Positions 1-7,808 of a DNA stretch of 21,830 nucleotides are shown here, in pieces (the stretch's first letter is position 1; each line of letters starts with the position of its first letter). A program made the position numbers and the translations under genes. Source of the DNA: Cellvibrionales bacterium UBA7375 (GTDB lineage Bacteria > Pseudomonadota > Gammaproteobacteria > Pseudomonadales > Porticoccaceae); contig DKNZ01000036.1 in assembly GCA_002469845.1 (NCBI GenBank), positions 1 to 21,830 on the forward strand. The letters are read 5' to 3'. Under the pieces are notes generated by a model. The model was not told the DNA's origin, ran no database searches, and worked only from the letters and a program-made list of their open reading frames with translations.

Positions 1-68
1 CCCTCAAGGGCCTTATATCAATATATAATGCCGTAATTAGTTCAAAATTTCTCTCAATGGAGTTTTTA

Positions 69-965
69 ATGTCCCATATCAAAAGTGGTGAAAAAGTTCG
101 CAAAGCAGTCTTTCCTGTAGCAGGAATGGGCTCACGATTTTTGCCGGCTACCAAAGCTAATCCTAAGGAAATGATGCCGGTTGTCGATAAGCCATTAATC
201 CAATACGCAGTGGAAGAGGCAGTAGAAGCCGGCATTACGGAAATGATTTTTGTAACTGGCCGGACCAAACGTAGCATTGCTGATCATTTTGACAAGGCCT
301 ATGAGCTGGAGCATCAGCTTGAGCAACGAGGCAAAAAGAAATTACTAGATATTGCGCAAAATGTTGTCCCCAAAGGGGTTAGCTGTACTTATATTCGTCA
401 AAATGAAGCCCTTGGGTTGGGGCACGCGGTTGCAGTCACTGCACATCTAGTGGGTGATGAGCCATTTGCGGTTATTTTGGCCGATGATTTGATTCACCAC
501 AAACAAGGCGCAGTAAAACAAATGGTAGATATATTTGATTATTACAAGAGCTCTGTTATTGCGGTTCAGAAAGTTGAGGGGCCTGAAATATCCTCTTATG
601 GCGTGATTAGTGGCAAAAAACAGTCCGACCATGTGCATCTTATTGATAATATTGTTGAGAAACCTGCCTTTGAGGATGCGCCCTCAGACATGGGAGTAAC
701 GGGTCGCTATGTATTTACCCCACAAATTTTTGAGCATTTAGCTAATCTAAAGCCAGGTGCTGGCGGTGAATTACAACTGACCGATGCCATTCAGACCCTG
801 TTAAAAGCCGAACAGGTGCTTGCCTATGAGTATCAGGGCATTCGCTATGATTGCGGCAGTAAAATGGGGCTGTTAAAAGCCAATATCGAATTAGGCCTCG
901 AGCATAGTGAAATAGGCGATGAGCTTCGAAAATACCTCGCTAATGAGTTGCCTAGCAAGCTATGA
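69..965 (+). CDS. galU: UTP--glucose-1-phosphate uridylyltransferase
   Basis: Makes UDP-glucose from UTP and glucose-1-phosphate in the cytosol, feeding LPS core, glycan and osmolyte synthesis. The N-terminus carries the nucleotidyltransferase signature GMGSRFLPATKANPKEM, followed by PVVDKPLIQY. Further along are LADDLI, VEKP, GGELQLTDAI and YDCGSKMG, all in the family order, and the length (298 aa) is normal. An in-frame ATG lies at 57, but TGGAG at 58-62 sits 6 nt before the ATG at 69, so I take 69 as the start. A TATAAT lies at 24-29 upstream without a convincing -35. The stop overlaps the next ATG by 4 nt (ATGA), suggesting translational coupling to the acyltransferase. GalU is a very safe family call. 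Confidence 0.96.
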   Translation: MSHIKSGEKVRKAVFPVAGMGSRFLPATKANPKEMMPVVDKPLIQYAVEEAVEAGITEMIFVTGRTKRSIADHFDKAYELEHQLEQRGKKKLLDIAQNVVPKGVSCTYIRQNEALGLGHAVAVTAHLVGDEPFAVILADDLIHHKQGAVKQMVDIFDYYKSSVIAVQKVEGPEISSYGVISGKKQSDHVHLIDNIVEKPAFEDAPSDMGVTGRYVFTPQIFEHLANLKPGAGGELQLTDAIQTLLKAEQVLAYEYQGIRYDCGSKMGLLKANIELGLEHSEIGDELRKYLANELPSKL

Positions 966-1846
966 AGCCAACTTTTGTACTCTGCTTGATGAAAGTTATT
1001 TCGCTATTGCCCTTGGGTGTAGCGAGATTTTTCGGTCGATTAATGGGTACTGGGTTGGCCGCCTTGGGAACCAAGGCCTTCAAAGTCACTCAATGTAATC
1101 TCGCTGTTTGTTATCCCGATCAAAACCAGTCAAGGAATGACCAGTTAGCCAATAACCGAATGGGTCATTTGGGACAGGCTTTTTTTGAAACGCCAGTATT
1201 ATGGAACAGATCATCTCAATGGCTACAAAGTCACATTATTGCTGTAGAGGGTGAGTCCCATCTTAAAGAAGCTCTAGCTAATGATCGGGGGACGGTTTTA
1301 TTGATCCCCCATCTGGGGAATTGGGAGGTTATTGGCCTCTGGGTTGCCGCGCAAACCACAATGACTTCACTTTATCAGCCGCCTAAGATGCCAGCATTTG
1401 GAGAGTGGATTAAGCGTTCGCGAGAAAAAACCGGTGCTAATTTGGTACCTACCAATGTCAGTGGCGTTGCAGCCTTGCTTAAGGCATTAAAGAAAGGCGA
1501 GACAGTGGCCATTTTGCCCGATCAGCAACCTCCAAAATCCAGTGGCGATTTTTCACCCCTATTTGGCGTCCAAGCTTTAACCATGACATTGACGCATAAT
1601 TTACTTAAGCGCTCTGATAGTCAGGCTATCTTTTGTTGTGCACTGCGGGAAAAAGGCGGCTGGCGGCTACATTTTGTTCCAGCAGATCAGGCTATTTACA
1701 GTGATAATCAGGCAGATAGTTTGGCCTCTATGAATGGGGGTATTGAGTCTATTGTTGCCAAGGCGCCCGAGCAGTATCAATGGGAATATAAGCGTTTTCG
1801 CGCTCAGCCTGAAGGCAGCCCATCTATTTACCTTACTGGAAGTTAA
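962..1846 (+). CDS. LpxL/HtrB-family lipid A acyltransferase
   Basis: Probably an inner-membrane acyltransferase that adds a secondary acyl chain to a lipid A precursor using acyl-ACP. The 294 aa protein has one N-terminal hydrophobic stretch (about residues 4-40). It has the HX4E catalytic motif as HLGNWE (H117, E122), then the family's AILPDQ near residue 184 and the C-terminal YQWEYKRF near 272-279. These features define the LpxL/LpxM/LpxP (HtrB/MsbB) family. The sequence does not tell which acyl position or chain is used, so I leave the symbol empty. It starts inside the galU stop (ATGA overlap) with only a weak Shine-Dalgarno, consistent with coupling to galU. ubiC follows after 3 nt. 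The galU pairing fits envelope/LPS building, an inference from context. Confidence 0.9.
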   Translation: MKPTFVLCLMKVISLLPLGVARFFGRLMGTGLAALGTKAFKVTQCNLAVCYPDQNQSRNDQLANNRMGHLGQAFFETPVLWNRSSQWLQSHIIAVEGESHLKEALANDRGTVLLIPHLGNWEVIGLWVAAQTTMTSLYQPPKMPAFGEWIKRSREKTGANLVPTNVSGVAALLKALKKGETVAILPDQQPPKSSGDFSPLFGVQALTMTLTHNLLKRSDSQAIFCCALREKGGWRLHFVPADQAIYSDNQADSLASMNGGIESIVAKAPEQYQWEYKRFRAQPEGSPSIYLTGS

Positions 1847-1849
1847 GCC

Positions 1850-2419
1850 TTGCAGTTACCTTTTCTTAATTCTATCCCTCATGCTGAAATTTCATGGTAT
1901 AGCATGCTATCTCAGACAGATTACCGCGTACCCAAGTTATGGCAGGAGTGGTTATTTGATTCGGGATCCTTGACCCAGCGATTAATGGATGCCAGTTATG
2001 GTGATTTGACGGTTAATGTAATTAATCAGAAATTTAAGGTGCCATCGTTGTCAGAGCGACATGCTCTAGGACTGCCTGACAGACAAAAGGCTATGGTTCG
2101 TGAAGTGCTGCTTTGTGGTGTTGGCCGCCCTTGGGTTTTTGCACGAAGTGTTTTACCGCTTTCAACCTTATCGGGTAGATTGCGACAATTGAGACATTTG
2201 GATAATCAGCCTTTGGGTGCACTTTTATTTAAAGATCCGACAATGACCCGCGGGCCAGTTGAAGTTGCCTGTGTTAATTCTGCCAATAATAAATTACCTT
2301 GCCGCACATTGACCGCTGACAGCTGTTTTTGGGGTAGACGCTCAGTATTTCGGCTAGATAAAAAACCATTATTAGTTGCTGAATTTTTCCTACCATCATT
2401 TAATACTGAACGCCTATAA
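1850..2419 (+). CDS. ubiC: Chorismate--pyruvate lyase
   Basis: Converts chorismate to 4-hydroxybenzoate plus pyruvate, the first committed step of ubiquinone synthesis, in the cytosol. Recognised by the order REVLLC (about residue 84), RSVLPLSTLSG (about 109-119), TRGP, FWGRRSVFRL (about 160-169) and KPLLVAEFFLP. The Glu in AEFFLP aligns with the catalytic Glu of E. coli UbiC, and the Arg in REVLLC with its substrate-binding Arg. The start is a TTG at 1850 with GGAAG at 1838-1842, spacing 7. The first in-frame ATG (1904) would remove 18 residues and lacks such a site. It is longer than E. coli UbiC (189 versus about 165 aa), with extra residues between TRGP and FWGRR. ubiA follows 21 nt later, the usual ubiCA order. 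Confidence 0.93.
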   Translation: MQLPFLNSIPHAEISWYSMLSQTDYRVPKLWQEWLFDSGSLTQRLMDASYGDLTVNVINQKFKVPSLSERHALGLPDRQKAMVREVLLCGVGRPWVFARSVLPLSTLSGRLRQLRHLDNQPLGALLFKDPTMTRGPVEVACVNSANNKLPCRTLTADSCFWGRRSVFRLDKKPLLVAEFFLPSFNTERL

Positions 2420-2440
2420 TCAATAAGATTGTGATAACAA

Positions 2441-3307
2441 ATGAGACCTATTAATTATCTTAAACAAAATCCTTGGGTTCGCCTTATGCGGTTTGATAAG
2501 CCCATTGGTATTTACCTGTTGCTATGGCCAACCTATTGGGGCCTATGGTTTGCGTCTAATGGCCAGCCTAGTTTAAAAAATTTGATCATTTTCACCTTGG
2601 GCGTGATCGTGATGAGAGCCGCAGGTTGTGTGATTAATGACTATGCGGATCGTCATGTGGACGGAAGTGTCGATAGAACTAAACATAGACCTATACCGGC
2701 TGGTGAAATTAAGCCAACTCATGGATTGACACTTTTTCTTGCGTTAATCGTTATAGCACTTTTTCTGGTACTTCAAACCAATCCCCTAACCATTAAACTT
2801 GCTGTTGTAGGCGTTTTTTTGGCAGCCACTTATCCATTTTTAAAGCGCCTAACCCAATTGCCACAGCTTGGGCTTGGAATGGCTTGGGCTTGGGCGGTGC
2901 CAATGGCATTCGCCGCAGAGCAGCAAGCCCTACCAGCGAGTTTATGGTTAATTTCTGGGGCCATTGTGTTATGGACCATTGCATTTGATACCTATTATGC
3001 AATGGCAGACCGCGAAGAAGATTTAAAAATAGGTATTAAATCGACAGCAATATTGTTTGGCAAACAGGATTTATTGATAATTGCCGTCTTGCAAGTATTG
3101 ACCCTAATTTTGTTGGCTACGGCAGGCAATTATTTTAATCGCGGCTGGATTTATGACTTGAGCTTAATAATTGCCGCAGGCTATTTTGTTTCTCAGCACC
3201 TTCAGGCAAGAGCACGCAAAACCGAGGGCTGTTTTAAGGCATTTCTAAACAATCATCGGGTTGGGATGGCTGTATTTATTGGATTAGCCCTCGATTACAG
3301 CCTGTAG
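2441..3307 (+). CDS. ubiA: 4-hydroxybenzoate octaprenyltransferase
   Basis: Integral inner-membrane prenyltransferase that attaches the polyprenyl tail to 4-hydroxybenzoate, directly after UbiC in the ubiquinone pathway. Both Asp-rich motifs are present: NDYADRHVD at residues 66-74 and DTYYAMADREED at 183-194. The latter matches the UbiA pattern DxxYAxxDxxxD. The N-terminal LMRFDKPIGIYLLLWPTYWGL is characteristic, and hydrophobic segments run through the whole 288 aa. The Shine-Dalgarno before the ATG is weak, and the start is chosen because the N-terminus matches the family. Expression is probably from the upstream genes in the same direction. The stop codon lies 2 nt from the yaaA stop on the other strand. 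Confidence 0.96.
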   Translation: MRPINYLKQNPWVRLMRFDKPIGIYLLLWPTYWGLWFASNGQPSLKNLIIFTLGVIVMRAAGCVINDYADRHVDGSVDRTKHRPIPAGEIKPTHGLTLFLALIVIALFLVLQTNPLTIKLAVVGVFLAATYPFLKRLTQLPQLGLGMAWAWAVPMAFAAEQQALPASLWLISGAIVLWTIAFDTYYAMADREEDLKIGIKSTAILFGKQDLLIIAVLQVLTLILLATAGNYFNRGWIYDLSLIIAAGYFVSQHLQARARKTEGCFKAFLNNHRVGMAVFIGLALDYSL

Positions 3308-3309
3308 TA

Positions 3310-4086
3310 CTAGGATTCAGCTCGGCAAAAAACCCACTTATTGCCCTCACTCATGGCAGAATTAAAGCTGTAGCCATCAACATTAAATGTTTTTAGCTGT
3401 TCCGCATCAGTAATTTTATTTTTTATGATAAACGCACTCATGAGGCCGCGAGCGCGTTTAGCAAAAAAGCTAATTATTTTATATTTATCGCCTTTTTGAT
3501 CCATAAATACTGGCGTAATAATGTCTGCTTGCAGGTTTTTTGGCTGAACAGACTTAAAGTATTCATTAGAGGCCAAATTAATCAATACTGATTTGGGCGA
3601 GACGGAGAGCAGTTTATTAAGCTGATTGGTAATAATTTCACCCCAAAATTGGTACAAATTGCCACCTCTTTCATTGGCAAATTTGGTGCCCATTTCTAAT
3701 CGATAAGGCTGCATTAAATCAAGCGGGCGTAGCAAGCCATATAACCCAGACAGAATGCGCAAATTATCTTGGGCCCAGTTGAGTTCGTCGGTACTCATAT
3801 GCTCAGCATCTAAGCCTTGATAGACATCCCCTTTAAACGCCAAGATTGCCTGTTTGGCATTATCGGTAGAAAAGGGCGTTTGCCACTCCTGAAATCGCTC
3901 ATAATTTAAAGCGCCCAATTTATCGCTTAAGCCCATCAGTGAGCAAATATCGTCGGGCGACAATAGACGCAAGTCATTGAGAAGCTGTTCAGAATGTTCC
4001 AAAAGAAGTGGCTGGGTGAATTCCTGAGCCTCAGACAGTTGGCTGTAATCTAATTTTTTAGCCGGAGAAATAATAGTCAGCATCAT
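3310..4086 (-). CDS. yaaA: Peroxide stress protein YaaA (DUF328/UPF0246)
   Basis: YaaA lowers intracellular free iron during hydrogen peroxide stress in E. coli and is under OxyR there; the molecular mechanism is less settled. The 258 aa protein starts with ISPAKKLDY, the hallmark of the family. It also shows FKGDVYQGLDA, LSGLYGLLRPLDLMQPYRLEMG, VLINLASNEYFKSV and ARGLMSAFIIKN in order. The length is normal. Two ATGs stand side by side (4084-4086 and 4081-4083, minus strand) with a poor Shine-Dalgarno, so either may be used. The gene is transcribed alone, divergent from dctQ across a 172-nt spacer and convergent with ubiA. I see no clear OxyR-type repeat in the spacer. Confidence 0.95.
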   Translation of the reverse strand: MMLTIISPAKKLDYSQLSEAQEFTQPLLLEHSEQLLNDLRLLSPDDICSLMGLSDKLGALNYERFQEWQTPFSTDNAKQAILAFKGDVYQGLDAEHMSTDELNWAQDNLRILSGLYGLLRPLDLMQPYRLEMGTKFANERGGNLYQFWGEIITNQLNKLLSVSPKSVLINLASNEYFKSVQPKNLQADIITPVFMDQKGDKYKIISFFAKRARGLMSAFIIKNKITDAEQLKTFNVDGYSFNSAMSEGNKWVFCRAES

Positions 4087-4138
4087 AATGACAATCGCCC
4101 TGTTGTTTATTACGTCAATGTTTATTCTATTTTACTGC

Positions 4139-4176
4139 AAAAATATATTTTTGGCCTTGGCTTAAAATATAAGGCC
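4139..4176. promoter_or_regulatory. Adjacent palindromes in the yaaA/dctQ spacer (possible operator)
   Basis: AAAAATATATTTTT at 4139-4152 is a perfect 14-bp palindrome. It is immediately followed by GGCCTT (4153-4158) and, after 12 nt, AAGGCC (4171-4176). Both lie midway between two divergent genes, where a shared regulator site would be expected. No family-specific operator is recognised, and AT-rich palindromes can arise by chance. The rest of the spacer (4087-4138 and 4177-4258) shows no confident promoter. Confidence 0.35.
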
Positions 4177-4258
4177 ATTTTAAACCAATCTCATCACAAA
4201 ATTACAATCAATTTGTTCTGGGTGCAGAAGATGCTCAATAATCAGGTAGAATATCCGG

Positions 4259-4789
4259 ATGATCTTATTATCAAAAATTGCACAGTGGATAAATCAACTC
4301 AATTATAGAATGGGACAAATGATTTCTTGGCTAACTCTAATATTGGTTGCCCTAGTCATCATTGTGGTGCTTTCTAGATATCTATTGGGAATAGGTTCTA
4401 TCGCTATTCAGGAGTCGGTAGCCTATGTTCATGCAGTTATTTTCATGTTGGGCTTGGCCTTTACATTGCAACGAGGTGGACACGTGCGGGTGGATATCTT
4501 CTACCGTGATTTTTCGGCGCGGCGCAAGGCTATAGTAGATTTGATTGGGACGGTTATATTTCTTTTGCCATTTTGTGGGTTAATTCTTTTTGGTAGCTGG
4601 GACTATGTGATGGCTAGCTGGTCAATCAAAGAATCATCCTCTGAAACCGGGGGTATAGCAGCAGTGTACCTTCTTAAAACATTAATGCTATTTATGCCAA
4701 TTACATTGGCATTACAGGGATTAGCGCAAATTATAGACAGTGTTTTAGTGCTGAAAGTGGATAGTAGCGGTATGGAGAGAGTGCCCTAA
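4259..4789 (+). CDS. TRAP transporter small permease (DctQ family)
   Basis: Small membrane subunit of a tripartite ATP-independent periplasmic transporter, which imports organic acids or related solutes using the sodium gradient. The 176 aa protein has four hydrophobic segments (about residues 20-45, 52-72, 93-115 and 133-160). It contains the DctQ-type stretch QESVAYVHAVIFMLGLAFTLQRGGHVRVDIFY. The set resembles the mannitol/chloroaromatic subgroup, but the substrate cannot be read from this. The ATG at 4259 has only a distant AGG upstream; later in-frame ATGs exist at 4310 and 4319 but would clip the first helix. The stop TAA overlaps the dctM ATG by one base (TAATG). No DctP solute-binding gene is next to it. 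Confidence 0.88.
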   Translation: MILLSKIAQWINQLNYRMGQMISWLTLILVALVIIVVLSRYLLGIGSIAIQESVAYVHAVIFMLGLAFTLQRGGHVRVDIFYRDFSARRKAIVDLIGTVIFLLPFCGLILFGSWDYVMASWSIKESSSETGGIAAVYLLKTLMLFMPITLALQGLAQIIDSVLVLKVDSSGMERVP

Positions 4790-6162
4790 TGGCTGAATGG
4801 ATTCCCTTTATAATGTTTTTAACGGTCTGTCTGGTTTTAATGGCAGGCTACCCCGTAGCTTTTTCACTGGCAGGCACGGCGTTATTATTCGCTTTTGTGG
4901 GTATGCTGTCTGGACATTTTGATCCGGCATATTTACAGGCATTACCCAATCGATTATTTGGCATTATGCAAAATGGCACCTTAATTGCGGTGCCACTGTT
5001 TGTATTGATGGGAATAATGCTAGAAAAATCTCGCTTGGCAGAGGATTTATTAGGCAGTATGGCCTCGCTGTTTGGCAGGTTTCGCAGTGGGCTAGGCGTT
5101 TCTGTTGTTTTAGTTGGTGCACTATTAGCCGCCAGTACCGGTATTGTTGGCGCCACAGTAGTTACTATGGGTCTGATGTCATTGCCTATCATGTTGAAAA
5201 GAGGCTATTCATCCGCACAGGCGACAGGCATTATTGCCGCCACCGGAACGCTGGGGCAAATTATTCCTCCCTCTATTGCCCTAGTTCTTTTAGGTGATAC
5301 ATTGTCCAGCGCCTATCAGCAGGCTCAGCTGAATATGGGCATATTTACACCCAAAACAGTTTCAATTGGCGATCTCTTTGTGGGCGCAATTGTTCCGGGC
5401 CTAATACTCGTTATTTTTTATATTAGTTATGTGGTTTTAGTGGCGCGGCCTAAATTAGCAGCACCCCAAGCTCAAATAGATAACAAAGAAAAAGTACAGA
5501 TTTTAAAGCTCCTGCAGGATTTACTGCCACCGATTTGCTTAATTATTGCGGTGTTAGGATCAATTCTTGCCGGTGCAGCTACACCGACAGAGGCGGCAGG
5601 AGTAGGGGCCTTTGGTGCTATTTTGTTAGCCGCTATTAAGGGTCGATTAAGCTTATCTAGATTGCGGGAAGTGACTCAAGGCACAGCAGAAGTCACCTCA
5701 ATGGTATTTTTAATTTTGATTGGTGCTGCGGTGTTTTCTTTAGTATTTCGCGGCTTTGGAGGCGAAGAAATTGTCGAACAATTTTTTGCAAACCTTCCCG
5801 GTGGCGTTCTAATGGCCACAGTTTTGGTCATGTTGGTTATTTTCTTGCTGGGTTTTATCCTAGATTTTATTGAGATTACCTTTGTTGTTGTGCCGATTGT
5901 TGGCCCAGTACTTTTGGCTATGGGGCTAGATCCAATCTGGCTAGGGGTGATGATAGCGATTAATTTACAAACCTCGTTTTTAACACCGCCATTTGGTTTT
6001 GCGCTATTTTATTTGCGCGGTGTAGCACCGGCTTCAGTAGAAACAGCAGCTATGTATCGCGGAGTAATTCCATTTATCTTTATGCAACTAGTATTAATGA
6101 TAATGTTGGCGATTTGGCCGCAGATAGCAACCTGGTTGCCGGAGTTGGTTTATGGGCGTTAG
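4789..6162 (+). CDS. TRAP transporter large permease (DctM family)
   Basis: Large membrane subunit of the same TRAP transporter, containing the ion and solute translocation path. The 457 aa protein is hydrophobic throughout, with about a dozen membrane segments. It carries family signatures including AASTGIVGATVVTMGLMSLP (residues about 109-128), GYSSAQATGIIAATGTLGQIIPPS and GAATPTEAAGVGAFGAILLA. The C-terminal PPFGFALFYLRGVAP is also typical. It begins on the last base of the dctQ stop, so the two are translationally coupled. A periplasmic binding protein must come from elsewhere in the genome if the system is functional. Convergent with the hydrolase gene, 3 nt between stop codons. Confidence 0.94.
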   Translation: MAEWIPFIMFLTVCLVLMAGYPVAFSLAGTALLFAFVGMLSGHFDPAYLQALPNRLFGIMQNGTLIAVPLFVLMGIMLEKSRLAEDLLGSMASLFGRFRSGLGVSVVLVGALLAASTGIVGATVVTMGLMSLPIMLKRGYSSAQATGIIAATGTLGQIIPPSIALVLLGDTLSSAYQQAQLNMGIFTPKTVSIGDLFVGAIVPGLILVIFYISYVVLVARPKLAAPQAQIDNKEKVQILKLLQDLLPPICLIIAVLGSILAGAATPTEAAGVGAFGAILLAAIKGRLSLSRLREVTQGTAEVTSMVFLILIGAAVFSLVFRGFGGEEIVEQFFANLPGGVLMATVLVMLVIFLLGFILDFIEITFVVVPIVGPVLLAMGLDPIWLGVMIAINLQTSFLTPPFGFALFYLRGVAPASVETAAMYRGVIPFIFMQLVLMIMLAIWPQIATWLPELVYGR

Positions 6163-6165
6163 AAG

Positions 6166-7116
6166 CTAGCTACTCAGGTCGATGGCATTAAAAACTTCAT
6201 CCCTAAGGCCTTGAATTTCATTAGCCATATGATGGTTTGCATCTTTAATGGTCCTAAGCTTCATATTAGGTAGTTTGTGGCCGAACATTTTAAGATTATA
6301 TTTCCAGTCCAGCGTTTTATCCCCATCGCCCTGAATAATATTCACTGAAAAATCATTGCCGCTGCTCGCTTCAAACTGCCGTGCCCATTTATCAGCGGCC
6401 ACAAACCAAGGTAATGGCATTACTTGAGGTTGCAAAATATCCCTTTGCCTAATAAAAGCAGAAAATTCGGCATCTTGAGAATTATGGCCGAAGCGTCGAA
6501 TTAATGATTTACGAAAAAGCCTTATTAGCGGTATTAGGTGGCGATTGAACCACCAGCCCTTAGGATGAAGTAATGGAGCAAGAAGATTGAGTGACTTGAA
6601 CGGATAATCGATAGCTTGATTAGAATCGAACAAATGCTTCAGTAAAATAGCTCCGCCAGTGCTTTGCCCTACGCCATGAAAAGGCGCTGTAAACTGCTCT
6701 GTACACACCATGAGTATGGCATCAAGCACTTGGGTATAGTCAGAAAAATCTGCTATAAAAGCGCGCTCACCGTTGGAGAGGCCATGCCCGGGAAGATCAA
6801 AGCACACCACAGTTAAATTTTGAGCGAGTAGGTTTTCTATAAGATGGCCATAAAGCCCCAGATTGTCCAGATAACCATGAACAATTATTGCAGTTCCAGC
6901 CGATTTTTTTGGCGCCCAAGCAGCAGTAAAAATTGATTGCTGATTAAGCGCTATTGTGCCGCAGTAAAGGCTTAATTCAGAGCTAGGATTTGGCAATTTA
7001 TACAATGATAAGTATGAATCTAGCCAATCAAGTTGCGATGATGATTCAGTGACTTTAGCAAAAACCGGTAGGTTTTTTTTAATCTGGGGAAGAGACTGTA
7101 GATCGAATTTGGTCAT
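6166..7116 (-). CDS. Alpha/beta hydrolase (lysophospholipase/monoacylglycerol lipase-like)
   Basis: A serine hydrolase of the alpha/beta fold. The nucleophile elbow is GQSTGG with S152, in place of the more common GHSMGG. The oxyanion region is IIVHGYLDN (77-85), followed by FDLPGHGLSNG (106-116), which is typical of PldB/monoglyceride lipase-type Hydrolase_4 proteins. Candidate acid and base residues are D264 or D266 in QGDGDKT and H295/H296 in DANHHMANE. There is no signal peptide, so it is probably cytosolic or membrane-associated. The substrate is not predictable, although lysophospholipids or monoacylglycerols are the usual guess for this family. It lies 131 nt downstream of exbD on the same strand and may be co-transcribed with it. 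Confidence 0.85.
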   Translation of the reverse strand: MTKFDLQSLPQIKKNLPVFAKVTESSSQLDWLDSYLSLYKLPNPSSELSLYCGTIALNQQSIFTAAWAPKKSAGTAIIVHGYLDNLGLYGHLIENLLAQNLTVVCFDLPGHGLSNGERAFIADFSDYTQVLDAILMVCTEQFTAPFHGVGQSTGGAILLKHLFDSNQAIDYPFKSLNLLAPLLHPKGWWFNRHLIPLIRLFRKSLIRRFGHNSQDAEFSAFIRQRDILQPQVMPLPWFVAADKWARQFEASSGNDFSVNIIQGDGDKTLDWKYNLKMFGHKLPNMKLRTIKDANHHMANEIQGLRDEVFNAIDLSS

Positions 7117-7247
7117 ACATTGCCCTGATTGACTAGTATTGATTATGATCCTTTGCTTAAACCCATAATCTCATAGCCACACTTAAAAGCAAGGTTTTAG
7201 GGAATACACCAAAAGAGAATACCTTATCGCCTAGGACAGCGACAAGA

Positions 7248-7652
7248 TTACTCAGTAGATAGAGAAATATCGTAGACGCCCGCTTCTCTAGCCTGATCAG
7301 AAATCATCACAAAGACTTCAGTTTTGGCTTTAGGGTGTGAATTAATCACCACTTTTGCCTCAGGTTTTTCTGCATGCAAGCGCTCAACATTAGCTCGAAC
7401 AGAGCGAATATCAATACGACGCCCTTCGAGCATAATTTCATTGCTCTCAGAAATACGAAATACGATATTAGTGTTTGCTGAATCCGGTGGTGGCTGATCT
7501 GTGGTGGGCGGACGATCAACATTTAGGCCAGTTTCATTGACGAACGAGGCAGTAACAATAAAGAAAATTAGCATGATAAAAACCACATCCAACATCGGGG
7601 TTAGATCGATTTGAGAATCATCTTCTCCTTTGCGTCTTTTTCCTAAAGCCAT
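7248..7652 (-). CDS. exbD: Biopolymer transport protein ExbD/TolR family
   Basis: Proton-motive-force transducing subunit that partners an ExbB-type channel to energise TonB or a similar envelope system. The 134 aa protein has a short charged cytosolic N-terminus, then IDLTPMLDVVFIMLIFFIVTASF (residues 16-38). That segment includes the single transmembrane helix with the conserved proton-carrying Asp22. A periplasmic domain ends in the expected VFVMISDQAREAGVYDISLST. Neither exbB nor tonB lies nearby: upstream is divergent mutM and downstream is a hydrolase gene. GAGG sits about 12 nt before the ATG, a somewhat long spacing. ExbD rather than TolR is favoured because tolQ/tolA/tolB are absent here, but the split is not certain. 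Confidence 0.9.
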   Translation of the reverse strand: MALGKRRKGEDDSQIDLTPMLDVVFIMLIFFIVTASFVNETGLNVDRPPTTDQPPPDSANTNIVFRISESNEIMLEGRRIDIRSVRANVERLHAEKPEAKVVINSHPKAKTEVFVMISDQAREAGVYDISLSTE

Positions 7653-7754
7653 TTTTGTTCAAGCCTCTGCGGGTCAGTCTTTAACCTGAGGATGATTCTA
7701 CTGTAATTTAAAAAAATTACTAGTCATTCCTGTGTGAAGATTACTTATTTTCTG

Positions 7755-7763
7755 TGCTATTCT
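7755..7763 (+). promoter_or_regulatory. Candidate extended -10 promoter for mutM
   Basis: TGCTATTCT is an extended -10 (TGn plus TATTCT). It lies 46 nt before the mutM ATG, in the divergent exbD/mutM spacer. There is no good -35 at 16-18 nt, which extended -10 promoters tolerate. This is a weak prediction by eye. Confidence 0.3.
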
Positions 7764-7808
7764 TGGCCCTTTAGCCACCTTAGTTCACTTTCAGTGACAG
7801 TAAATAAT

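Noticed and set aside
1..30. CCCTCAAGGG hairpin and TATAAT at the left edge
   Set aside because: A four-bp stem cut by the window edge is too little for a terminator call, and the TATAAT has no visible -35.
2230..2345. Extra residues in UbiC before FWGRRS as an unusual insertion
   Set aside because: Other gammaproteobacterial UbiC proteins, as I recall the Pseudomonas type, also have a longer loop here, so it is not distinctive.
4848..5192. Minus-strand 114-residue open frame inside dctM
   Set aside because: It is the antisense of a clear DctM coding sequence, and its Thr/Pro/Asn-rich composition matches no family.
7734..7808. In-frame GTG extension of mutM by 25 residues
   Set aside because: Fpg needs an exposed N-terminal proline (PELPEVET), so the true start is the ATG at 7809.
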